Shown: positions 1 through 8,613, counted from the first letter of the stretch. The stretch: 13,146 nt of DNA from Anaeromyces robustus (GCA_002104895.1 MCFG01000720.1:1-13146), one strand, 5' to 3'. Program-made: numbers and translations. The notes: generated from the sequence alone by a model not told the origin.

Positions 1-72
1 TACATTAAGCTAATATTAGAAAAGATGGAAAAAATTTTTTTTAATATTTTATGCTTTTATTTTTTTAATATC

Positions 73-180
73 AATAATAATAATAATAATATATAATATA
101 ATAATATAATAATATTAATAATAATATAATAATAATAAAATAATATAATAATAATAATAATAATAATAATATAATAATAA

Positions 181-211
<31 letters not shown>

Positions 212-300
212 TAATAATAATATAATAATAAAATATAATAATAATATATAATAATAATATAAATAATAATAATTAAAATAAAAATAATAAAATAATAATA

Positions 301-366
<66 letters not shown>

Positions 367-395
367 TAATAATAAATATAATAATAATAATAATA
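73..395. repeat. TAA/ATAATA microsatellite
   Basis: This stretch is almost purely A and T, built from TAA and ATAATA units with small interruptions. On the minus strand it reads as an open frame of alternating Tyr, Ile and Leu runs, which is what a trinucleotide repeat gives by chance in one frame; nothing indicates a protein. Confidence 0.85.
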
Positions 396-1167
396 TGAAT
401 TTTATAAAAAAAAAAGATAACGCCACTACATTATTATTACCCATTTTTCTTCTATTGTATTAGAGAATAAATATAGTCAATGTCATAATATTATATGAAT
501 ATATTGAAGATCGAAGGTATTTAAAATATAAAAAATAATATAATATAATTATAATTATTCTTATATTTTTTTCTATTATTGAAAATATAAATATTTAATA
601 TAATTACTATTTTTCCTTTTTCATATAATTTTAATATTAAAGAAAATGAAAGTAGAATTATATTTTTATATAAAATTGTTCGTGGAATAACACATAAACT
701 TATGGTAAATAATTAATAAATTTTATAAAAATCTATTTTCATTTATATATTATTATTTTTATTTATTATTATATTAATTTATATATGTATATTTTAAAAT
801 TCAGTTAAATGTGCCATGATGGCTAATTTACCAAAAGATATAACAGATTTGGCAAAAAGAAATCCAAAGAGTTAGAAGATAGTATACAGAAAATATAGAT
901 AAAAAAGGTAAATAAATTTAATTATAGTAATCTATTTACATTTTTTTATACAATAATTGTATTATACTTTTGTTATTATTATTTTTAATGTATTATATAA
1001 TAATATGTATATGTATATCATTAATTTATATATATATTTCTATTAATATATATATATTTTAATAATAAATAAAAATAAAAAAAAATATATGAAGACTTTG
1101 GTATCGTAAAAATTATTTAAACAATTATATACAAATAGAATGAAAGAATTATCTTAAAGGATCTTAA
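396..1167. other. AT-rich stretch with exon-like scraps, no intact gene
   Basis: No long open frame is present. Some short pieces look less random than their surroundings. Around 680-702 the plus strand reads KIVRGITHKLM, followed directly by GTAAAT, a possible intron donor. Around 805-868, after a CAG, it reads MMANLPKDITDLAKR. It then needs frame changes to continue as KELEDSIQ and ENIDKK before another GGTAAATA near 907. These may be exons of a decayed multi-exon gene that continues into the reading frame at 1168-1527. I do not recognise the product, and the pieces could be chance. Confidence 0.25.
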
Positions 1168-1527
1168 TCATTATATGAATTTAATAAAAATTATGAGATT
1201 TATAAGATTTATTTTATTTTTGATCAACAACTTTACAATTTCGAAGTAGATAGAATCCTATCCTACACTGCAAAGATCATATTGAAGAAGAATATATCTC
1301 ATCAATGGTTTGAGGGTATTATCCATGAGGTATATAGCAAAATCATCAATAAAAAAAAAAAAAAGAAAAAACTTACATATTCTGTCTTACTCTTTCAAGT
1401 GACACTACTATCAAAATTTTTTTATTCTATTATATATTTTTTTTATCATTTTAAAATAATATTTTTAAATGTATTAAATAATAAAAAAATAATGAAGAGA
1501 GCATTTTTTTTTTTTATGTTCAATTAA
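1168..1527 (+). pseudogene. Decayed reading frame, possibly Tctex-type dynein light chain
   Basis: The frame is open from just after a TAA at 1165 to a TAA at 1525-1527, with no ATG in its conserved-looking part. Its middle, about 1205-1350, has ordinary protein composition (VDRILSYTAKIIL, then SHQWFEGIIHEVYSKI) in contrast to the homopolymeric DNA around it. Two helices with a QW pair at the start of the second, followed about 20 residues later by a beta-like LFQVTLLSK, recall the Tctex1 fold (helix, QW-containing helix, then a strand such as YKYIVTCVIMQK). Tctex light chains are small dynein subunits of cytoplasmic, ciliary and flagellar dyneins. The usual C-terminal half is not visible: the frame runs into lysine and phenylalanine runs encoded by poly-A and poly-T. 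It is most likely a gene fragment or an exon with unclear borders. The family assignment is weak. Confidence 0.3.
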
Positions 1528-1722
1528 AATAAAAAATATGGATATAAATATAAAATTAAAATTATATAAAACTGAAGAACTTTTATTTTATTTTATTTTT
1601 ATTTTTTTTGGGTATTATTTTGATAAAATTTTTTTTCTTTTTAATTTATTTTTCTAATTTAAATTATAATGTTTTTTCTCTAGGATATATATTAAGTAAT
1701 CAAAATCTTTAATCAAAAATTA

Positions 1723-1998
1723 TTATTTTTTCGTTGGCATAATTCGTGAGTAATTGAATAATTTATTATTATTGTGTTGAATTGCTGTTGATAAAAATAT
1801 ATTATTTCCTTCTTTATCCTTTTCATTTATTTCTAAAATGATCTTCATTTTATCAGCATAATCTATAAGTAATTTAACAAGTTCTGTATTGTTAGTGTTG
1901 ATAGTGAATAAAAGTAAAGATTGGTTATCTTTACCTTTTTCATTAATATTTATAACTATATTATTTTTATTATAATAAGTTAGGAGAGTATTAATCAT
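1723..1998 (-). pseudogene. C-terminal segment of the ankyrin gene
   Basis: This 91-residue frame opens with MINTLLTYYNKNNIVININE and carries one full and one partial ankyrin unit (ELVKLLIDYADKMKIILEINEKD, here split from its neighbours). The final residues NYSRIMPTKK are out of phase: one base over, the same DNA reads NYANEKIIIFD, the expected start of another unit. The locus therefore still extends past this stop to about 1685 before similarity fades. Just upstream, on the same strand, EIIKLLVEYTIY can be read across two stops. Confidence 0.6.
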
Positions 1999-2106
1999 TT
2001 TATATTATTAATAAATGGTATATTCCACAAGCAATTTAATGATTTCAACACTATTTTAGGTGTTATTTAATATGGAGAATCAAAATATCTTTCCCAATAT
2101 TCACCT

Positions 2107-2192
2107 TTAATATTTTCATTTTCATTTTCATTTCATTTTCACCTTTATCTTTATCTTTATCTTTATCTTCTCTTCATCTTCATCTTCATCTT
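2107..2192. repeat. Three adjoining hexanucleotide repeats
   Basis: On the plus strand, a TTTTCA-type run (about 2112-2136) is followed by TTTATC units (about 2143-2166) and then TTCATC units (about 2172-2192). On the coding minus strand these give Asp-Glu, Asp-Lys and Glu-Asn dipeptide runs, but each lies in a different frame, so the charged insert is broken twice within 90 bases. Confidence 0.7.
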
Positions 2193-2249
2193 CACTATAA
2201 CAATTATATAAAAATTCCTCCAAACTTTTTCCATTTCCAATAATTTTTA

Positions 2250-2910
2250 AAATATTATTATTTTGGCATAATCTATGAGCATTTGAACAATTTCAATATT
2301 ATCCATATGAATTGCTAATAAAAGTGGAGAATCACAAATATACCATATTGTTCCATTATTATTAATATCTAAAATGATATTGTTTTTATTAGCATGATCA
2401 AAAATTAATTTGACGGTTTCAGTTTCATTATCACCAATAGAATATAATAGTGGATAACAAAAAGTTTCATTACTATTATCTTCATAAAAATTTTTACTAT
2501 TAATATCTAAAACAATATTATTTTGATTAGCATAGTCAAATAATAATTTTTTGTCATTATTGTTTCATGATTAATAATAGATGTCCATATTGGATAATCA
2601 TATCTATTTTTTTCATTAATTTCTAAAATGATATTTTTTTTATTGGCATAATCTATAAGTACTTCAATTTTTTTCAGATTTAATATCTTTTTTAGTACTT
2701 CCAATATAATAACCATCAGAATAACTCATTGAAATAGATAAAATTGGATAATCACCATTTTCATTTTTATCATTAATTCTTAAAATAAAGTTATTTTTAT
2801 CGGCATAATCCATAAGTAATCTAATCAATTTCACCGATTCCTTAAAACAACCCCAACAGGCACATAAAAATGGATAATCACCTTCATTATTTTTATCATT
2901 AATTTTTAAA
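2250..2910 (-). pseudogene. Middle segments of the ankyrin gene
   Basis: Three successive frames cover this part. From about 2908 to 2674 there are two units including GDYPFLCACWGCF and GDYPILSISMSY. From about 2716 to 2547 a short frame carries EVLIDYANKKNIILEINEKN. From 2552 to 2261 about 95 residues follow, with LLFDYANQNNIVLDIN, VKLIFDHANKNNIILDIN and EIVQMLIDYA. Each join is a one-base shift at or next to a poly-A/T run. None of the pieces has its own convincing start, so they are parts of one former coding sequence and not separate genes. Confidence 0.65.
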
Positions 2911-3055
2911 CAATATTATTTTTATTAGCATATTTCATGAGTAATTGAATCAATCCAATTTTACCTTCCCAGTTTTTAATAGCATTTAAAAGAGGGTAAT
3001 CACCATCTTCATTTTTATCATTAATTTTCAAATGATATTATTTTTATTAGCATAA

Positions 3056-3628
3056 TTAATGAGTAATTTTTATCAATTTAATGCTACTATCACATCCTAT
3101 ACTTAAACATGCTAAAAGTGAAAATTTTCTTTTTATTTTTTCATTCATTTCCAAAACGATGTTATTTTTATTTGAATAATCAAATAATAAGTTTACCACT
3201 TCGATATTTTCTTTTTGACAAGCCAATAAAAGTGGATAGTTACCATTTTGGTCTTTTTCATTCAAATTTAAACTTATATTATATTGATTCAAATATTTCA
3301 TTAAAAGTTTTATTTCATTTAATTCTTCGTCAGAATAATAATAACAATAATCTAAATCGACACCCGAAAAACAATGATATAATAAATCTTTCCATGGAAT
3401 TTTAAATTTTTCTTTTTTTATTAGTTTATTAATTTCATTATTACTAATAATTTGTCTATTTTTATAATAAAATAATAAATTTAAAATAAATTTATTATCA
3501 AAAATATAGTTTTCTAATATGAAATTTAAAAAATTTATTTTCTTCAATTTCAATAATGTTTCAATAAAGCTGACTGATAATTGTATTGTAAGTTCATTTC
3601 TTAAAATATTTTTTAACTTTTTGGACAT
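3056..3628 (-). pseudogene. Second segment of the ankyrin gene, first clear repeats
   Basis: This is a 190-residue frame whose ATG lies inside the end of the preceding segment. Residues 1-110 are helix-rich and not clearly repetitive. From about 110 on, two ankyrin units appear: LLMKYLNQYNISLNLNEKD with NGNYPLLLACQKENIEVV, then LLFDYSNKNNIVLEMNEK. The frame ends after SSIKLIKITH at a TAA. Dropping one base from the T5 run at 3067-3071 (plus strand) restores the expected continuation LLINYANKNNII, so the stop is a frameshift product and not a natural C-terminus. Confidence 0.6.
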
Positions 3629-3987
3629 GTTTTTTTGTAATCATATAATGATGCAATTTGTTCAGTCACCTTACTCAAAGTAACTTCATTTTGGAAAATG
3701 TAATTTAAAATGAAAGGATTATTTTCTATTAAAAATTTGAAATTTTCTTTTGTATCATATTCATTTAAAAGTTCAAAAGAATTAAAATTATTACTTTTAA
3801 TTGCTATTTTATACAAATTATTATCAATAATTATTTCATTTCTATTGTTATTATTTCTTAAAAACTTTTTCAATTTTTCATTTTTATTTTGTTTTATTAA
3901 ATCATAAATTATTTGATTTGTTTCATTTTTATGATTTATTACATTGTTATTATTTTCATTGTTGTCAATATAACTATCCATAACCAT
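3613..3987 (-). pseudogene. N-terminal segment of the ankyrin gene
   Basis: This 124-residue frame starts with ATG at 3987, preceded on its own strand by A/T-only DNA. It is rich in Asn, Ile and Lys (NENNNN, then RNNNNRNE near residue 45) and has helix-pair-like pieces but no textbook ankyrin motif. It ends at a TAA after YDYKKTCPKS. The next segment overlaps it by 16 bases in another frame (ATG at 3628) and continues smoothly after an A7 run, so a one-base indel there most likely ended this frame. A gene caller might report it as a separate hypothetical protein; I consider it the head of the broken gene. Confidence 0.6.
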
Positions 3988-4752
3988 TTTAAATAAAATA
4001 AAAATATTAAGTAAATAAATGAAAAAAAAAATATATATTAATTATTTATTTAAAAAATTTTTTTATTTATATGTATTATTAATTTAAAATTATTGATAAT
4101 AAATTAAAGAATGTTAGAAATAAAGGTATATTCTATTTTTATGATATTATAATATTTATTATTATAGAATTATTTATTTATAAAGTATTATAATGTAGTA
4201 CAATAATATTTATGTAGTAAATTTTCATTTAGTAAATTATATATAATTAAATAAAATAAAATAAAATAAAATATGTCTACATTTAAGGAATGTTTAAATA
4301 AAATAAAAAAAAATTGAAACCTACAATTTCATCTCATTCCAAAATTTAGTTTAAAAAAGAATTATTTTAAATAAGTAAAAAAAAAAGAAAAATATAAATT
4401 AAGATTGATTTTTCTTTCTTTCTTTTTTTAAAAAAAAAAATTAGAAAATTCTATACATAAAGTTTGATTATTTTTGCATAATTATAATATTATTATATTA
4501 TATTTATTTATTTTATACACAAATAAACTTTATATAATTAATTATCCACTATACCTCCCCTCCTACTTTTATTCATTTTATTGTAAATAAAATTGAATTT
4601 TCTTTTTTCTTTACCTAAACCATATACTTTTACCCTATTTTTATATATTTAAATTTATATTTATAAATAAAATATATTTCTCTATCAATACTAAAATTCA
4701 ATTTATAATTAAAATTATTTAAACATATTATATATTTATAATATAAAGAATA

Positions 4753-4851
4753 AAACTTCACATATGTTTATCTATTTATTTAATAAACAGCATTATGTTT
4801 ATATATATAAAACTTGTTTTTATATATGTAAACATAATACTAATGAAGTTT
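4753..4851. repeat. Imperfect inverted repeat (hairpin)
   Basis: Outer arms AAACTTCA (4753-4760) and TGAAGTTT (4844-4851) are exact complements. Inside them, ATTATGTTTATATATA (4792-4807) pairs with 4823-4838 at 15 of 16 positions. The two arm pairs are nested, although the spacing on the two sides differs. It could be a small MITE-like remnant; no clear target-site duplication is visible. Confidence 0.45.
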
Positions 4852-5002
4852 ATCTATATATATAAATCTAACAGGATATATTTATAAAGTTAAAAAAAAT
4901 ATTTTCATGCTTAATCATAATAAAGAATTGATTAATTAAAAAAAAATGTACATTTATTCAATAAAATTTTCATAAAATCTCATTAAAACAAAAATTTTAT
5001 TA

Positions 5003-5112
5003 TAAATAAATAAATAAATAAATAAATAAATATATAAATAAATAAATAAATATATATATAAATAAATAAATTAATAAATATAATTAATAAATAAATAAAT
5101 AAAAAAATATAA

Positions 5113-5167
<55 letters not shown>

Positions 5168-5172
5168 ATATA
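5003..5172. repeat. AAAT tetranucleotide microsatellite
   Basis: About 170 bp of AAAT (TAAA) units with several TATA interruptions. The longest uninterrupted block is around 5112-5168. It is noncoding, with stops in all forward frames. Confidence 0.85.
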
Positions 5173-6350
5173 TATTTTATTCCTTAAAAAATGTTTATCC
5201 ATAATAAATATTTAAATTATTATTATTATTATTTATACAATTTTATAATCCTATTTATTTTTATTTTTTTTAGTTTAATATTTTATTTATTATTAATTAT
5301 GTTTTTTTTTTTTTTTTTTATTTTATGTTTTTTAGAACATTAACATTAATGAATAATTTGAATTATCTTTGTTTTTATTATTAATTCTTTTATTTTGTTT
5401 TTGAACTTTTTTTTTTTTTTAATATATTTTTAATTTATTAGTTATTATCATTTTGCTTATAATTAAGAAATATAAAATATTTGAAATGTTACACCAAAAT
5501 AACTTGCCGCAGTTTACATATTTTTTATGTTAATGTAAAAAATGATAATAGTTTATTAAATAATAAAAACGTGAATATCATCTGTCATTTTCATTTATTT
5601 TAATTTATTTAATGTAAACTATATTTTTAATTATAATATATGAAATTTTAAAAATAGAAAAATCTATTTATATACAATAAATTTATATTATATAATTAAT
5701 ATATAATTATATATATAATATAATATTTGATAATATTTGATAATTTTTATAATTTTTATGTTTACATAAATGTCTTTTTATATTTTTATATTTTAATGTT
5801 TTAATATAATGCTATACGGTATTAAATAATAATAACAATAACTAAAAAAATAAAAAAAATAAAAGTAATAATAAAAAAAAAAGTAAAAAAAAAAAATAAT
5901 CTTAATTACTATCAAAATTAATTTCTTCTTTCAAATGATTTTAACATTTTTGTACACCTTTTTTTTAATTATACTTTTTTATTACTATTATTATTAATTT
6001 AAATTGAAATTTTTTTTTTAATATAATTTTTAGCATAATATTATATATTAATATAAATAATTAATATAAATATATAAACATTTTATATCTTATAATTCAT
6101 TATATCAATATATAATAATATATTATAATATATTGTAATGTATATTCAACATTTATAGAAAATAATATATTTTAATTAATTATTGTATTTAATATAATAA
6201 AAAAAAAGACCTATTTTTTTTTTTTTTTTTCTAATTTTCTTTAAAGTTATAATATTTTTTACATCCCTCAATCAGAGATATAATTATTACTTTATATATA
6301 TTATTAAGAAACTTAAGAAAAGAAAATAGAATTTTTTTTTAAAAAAAAAA

Positions 6351-6357
6351 TATAAAA
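6351..6357 (+). promoter_or_regulatory. Possible TATA element of the CBM18 gene
   Basis: TATAAAA follows a run of A and lies about 173 bp before the ATG at 6530. In DNA this AT-rich such strings occur by chance, so only position supports it. The ATG itself sits after an A-rich leader (AAAAAGAAAAATG), which suits a fungal start. Confidence 0.15.
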
Positions 6358-6529
6358 CAGTAATAATATTAACAATACAAAAGTATTATAATAATTAATA
6401 TTTTTTTTTAAATTCTTACTACACAATATTCAACAGAGAATTTAAATTGAAATAATTAATTTATCAAATAATAATTTATAATATATAAACAAGAATTATC
6501 AAATAAAATAATAATAGAAAAAAAGAAAA

Positions 6530-7399
6530 ATGAAATTTTTAAATTTTATTACTTTAACAATTTCATTATTTTCTATCACTACTATTGACGCTCGTAGACT
6601 TTTAGTTATACGTCATGGTGAAAAGATTAGTGATGATTATATTGATTTAAGTGATAGAGGTAATGCTAGAGCTCAATGTTTATATAAAGTTTTTAATTCT
6701 AATACAGCTTTTGGTAAACCACAAAGTATTTATGCAAATAAAAGAGGAAGTGGTTCTCATAGACCATATGATACAGTAAAACCACTTGCAGATAGCTATG
6801 GTCTTAGAGTAAATGAATTTCGTAAATATGAACCAGAAGTCAATGAATTTGTTAGTGATGTTTTAAATAAAGATCCTTCAAGTATTATTCTTTTATCTTC
6901 AGCTAGAGAATGGATTCCAGTTTTACTTAAAGCTATAGGTTATAAAATTGATGAAGATTCAGTAGATGATTTTGATAATATATGGGTAATAGAAAATGAT
7001 GATAAGAAAGGTCATGGTAAACTTTCTGTTAAAAAACAAAAAATAGAATCTTGTATAGAATATTATTTAGAACATGGTCATCTTCAACCAGCTAGTAATG
7101 CATCCATTAAAAAAACTACTATTAAGAAAACGACTATTAAAAAAACATCTAAAAAAACAACATCTAAAAAATCCACTAAAAAAACAACCAAGAGAAAAAC
7201 TAAAAAATCATCAAAAAAATCAACAAAAAAATCCAAATCTAAAACTGTTGTAGCTTCTTCTTCAAATAAATATAGATGTGGACCAAAATTTTATGCTGTT
7301 TGTCCAAAGGGATATTGTTGTAGTAAATATAACTATTGTGGTAGATCTAGAGACCATTGTTATTCAGGATGTCAACCAAGATATGGTTTATGTAAATAA
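6530..7399 (+). CDS. Secreted histidine-phosphatase-like protein with CBM18
   Basis: An intact, intronless 289-residue protein. Residues 1-21 form a signal peptide (charged start, hydrophobic core, likely cut after IDA). Residues 23-185 resemble the histidine phosphatase (phosphoglycerate mutase-like) superfamily: LLVIRHGEK carries the RHG motif (R28, H29), followed by LSDRGNARAQ at 40-49 and the RPYDTVKPLADSYGL element at 78-92. Where fungal relatives usually have a W-E-H triplet before IP, this protein has LLSSAREWIP, so the second catalytic histidine is replaced by R126. Activity is therefore doubtful. Residues 194-238 form a linker with 22 lysines, mostly KK pairs separated by Thr or Ser. 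Residues 248-289 are a hevein-type chitin-binding module with eight cysteines (250, 258, 263, 264, 270, 277, 281, 288). The product is probably exported and anchored to chitin, perhaps in the fungus's own wall. The domain calls are firm; function and substrate are unknown. Confidence 0.85.
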   Translation: MKFLNFITLTISLFSITTIDARRLLVIRHGEKISDDYIDLSDRGNARAQCLYKVFNSNTAFGKPQSIYANKRGSGSHRPYDTVKPLADSYGLRVNEFRKYEPEVNEFVSDVLNKDPSSIILLSSAREWIPVLLKAIGYKIDEDSVDDFDNIWVIENDDKKGHGKLSVKKQKIESCIEYYLEHGHLQPASNASIKKTTIKKTTIKKTSKKTTSKKSTKKTTKRKTKKSSKKSTKKSKSKTVVASSSNKYRCGPKFYAVCPKGYCCSKYNYCGRSRDHCYSGCQPRYGLCK

Positions 7400-7435
7400 T
7401 AAATATATTTAATAATTCTTTAGAATATATAAACA

Positions 7436-7485
7436 AAAGGAAAAAGAAAAAGAAAAAAAAGAAAAGAAAAGAAAAGAAAAAGAAT
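7436..7485. repeat. Purine-only GAAAA tract in the 3' flank
   Basis: Roughly 50 bases of A and G only on the plus strand, dominated by GAAAA and GAAAAA units, starting about 36 bases after the stop codon at 7399. It probably lies in the 3' untranslated region. It reads as Lys/Glu/Arg runs but lacks a start. Confidence 0.6.
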
Positions 7486-8573
7486 TGACAGTATCAGAGA
7501 AATTGAATGACAATGAATATATAACAAAAAAAATTGATAAATATATATATAAATAGTTATAATATATATTTATTTTTCATTTTTTTTTTATTATATACTT
7601 TTTTTTTATATTTTAATGTATATTTTATTTATTAACGCCTTCATCATACTATATTTTAATAGAATATCTAATTTTTTTTTACGGATTTAATATTATATTA
7701 AATATTACAATAGCATTTTCTAAACAATTCATAAATAGTTTATTTAATTTTCCATAAATTAAATATTTTTTTTTTAAATATCTATTTATTTATTTATTTA
7801 TTTTTTTTAATTTTTTATATCTTTTCTTTAAAAAAAGTACTTAAAAAACTGTTGACATTATATAAAAAATATATTATGTATAAAATATTATAAAAAAAAA
7901 AATAAAAATAAAAACTAAAATTAAAATAAAAAATGAAAAATATATTATATAATATTAATAAATATTTAATAAATATTTATTATTTTTTCTAATTAAAACT
8001 TTAATAGAATAATAAAAGTATTTTACTTTAAATGAATTTTTTTTTTATGTATTTATGTAGATATATAGTTAAAAACAATTTTTTTTTTTTTTTTTTTTTT
8101 TTTAGGATGAAAATCAATTCAAATTCTATATATACCTATTATATAACATTTAACAATAATAATAATAATAATAATAAATAAATAAAAACACTCAAATAAA
8201 TTACAATATTCTTTTAAAAAACAAAAGTTTTCTATGATGATTTTTTGTTGATTTTTTTTTTTTTTTTTTAATTATTTTTTTATTATTATTTTTTTCTTTT
8301 TTTCTTTTTCTTTTTTTTTTTTTTAAAAAAAAATTCTGTATTAATGGTGTTAAAATAAAAACAAATATTTCTTTCTTTCTTTTTCTTTTTTTTTTTTTTT
8401 AATATATTATTTATTTATTTAATTATTTATTTTTAAATAAAAAAAATATGTATAAATATTTTTTTTATATAAAATGAATAATAAATATATTTGAAATAAA
8501 AAGAAATAAAAAAAAAAACAAAAATATTATTTTTTAAAAACTTATTTTATAGAAATACTTATTAAAAAAAAAT

Positions 8574-8575
<2 letters not shown>

Positions 8576-8613
<38 letters not shown>
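8576..8613. repeat. 38-base oligo(dT) run
   Basis: The longest homopolymer in the window. It is flanked by A runs (AAAAAAAATAA before, GTTAAAAAAAAG after), giving a potential poly-A/poly-T foldback. It resembles neither an obvious retrogene tail nor a coding feature. Confidence 0.9.

Larger units (their letters stand above)
1725..3310 (-). repeat. Ankyrin-coding repeats, period about 120-125 bp
   Basis: A recurring core reading roughly DYANKNNIILEINEKDENGDYPLL on the minus strand (split here: DYANKNNII, LEINEKD, NGDYPLL) begins near plus positions 3267, 3143, 3019, 2899, 2772, 2613, 2497, 2357, 2232, 1938 and 1825. Most intervals are 113-127 bp with outliers of 140 and 159 bp. The unit is thus about 40-42 residues, longer than the canonical 33, because of the extra NKNNI-LEINEK stretch between the helix pair and the next turn. 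Confidence 0.7.
1685..3987 (-). pseudogene. Ankyrin-repeat protein gene broken by many frameshifts
   Basis: Reading the minus strand from the ATG at 3987, one ankyrin-repeat protein can be followed to about 1685, but only by changing frame or passing a stop about ten times. The first 120 residues are an Asn-rich N-terminal region without clear repeats. The rest is a chain of ankyrin units with cores such as EVVNLLFDYSNKNNIVLEMN, LIRLLMDYADKNNFILRIND and LVKLLIDYADKMKIILEINE. Frame changes lie near 3613-3628, 3067-3071, 3030-3032, 2908-2910, 2668-2674, 2547-2552 and 2261-2264, nearly all at A or T runs. Others fall in hexanucleotide repeats at 2107-2192, and there are in-frame stops near 2050-2070 and 1740. 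Ankyrin proteins of this style are abundant in anaerobic gut fungi and generally act in protein binding; no target can be named. It could instead be an active gene damaged by sequence errors, but both neighbouring long genes are clean through similar homopolymers, so real decay is more likely. Confidence 0.8.
3988..6529. other. Long AT-rich intergenic region, no gene seen
   Basis: Neither strand has an open frame with ordinary protein composition. The region lies upstream of both the ankyrin locus (minus) and the CBM18 gene (plus), so it is a divergent promoter region. A 14-codon ATG frame at 4273-4317 (MSTFKECLNKIKKN) could be extended through a frameshift for about 12 more residues, but it matches nothing I know. 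No RNA gene or transposase is recognisable. A few less AT-rich islands, such as the C-rich patch near 4553-4565 and a GCCGC near 5504-5509, stand out only by base composition. Confidence 0.7.

Noticed and set aside
115-444. 109-codon minus-strand open frame
   Set aside because: It consists of Tyr, Ile and Leu runs produced by the TAA/ATAATA microsatellite and has no protein-like composition.
3109-3405. 98-codon plus-strand open frame
   Set aside because: It lies opposite the ankyrin-coding strand, which has clear ankyrin motifs; the plus-strand product is Phe/Leu/Asn-rich shadow sequence.
3710-3907. 65-codon plus-strand open frame
   Set aside because: It is the antisense of the Asn/Lys-rich ankyrin N-terminus, giving Leu/Phe/Ser runs; no independent evidence.
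4273-4317. 14-codon frame MSTFKECLNKIKKN, extendable by a frameshift
   Set aside because: Too short, no match to a known family and no splice signals convincing enough to link it to anything.
4456-4533. ATAAAGTTT and AAACTTTAT as inverted ends of a small element
   Set aside because: The arms are short and A/T-only apart from one or two bases, so chance pairing is likely in this sequence.
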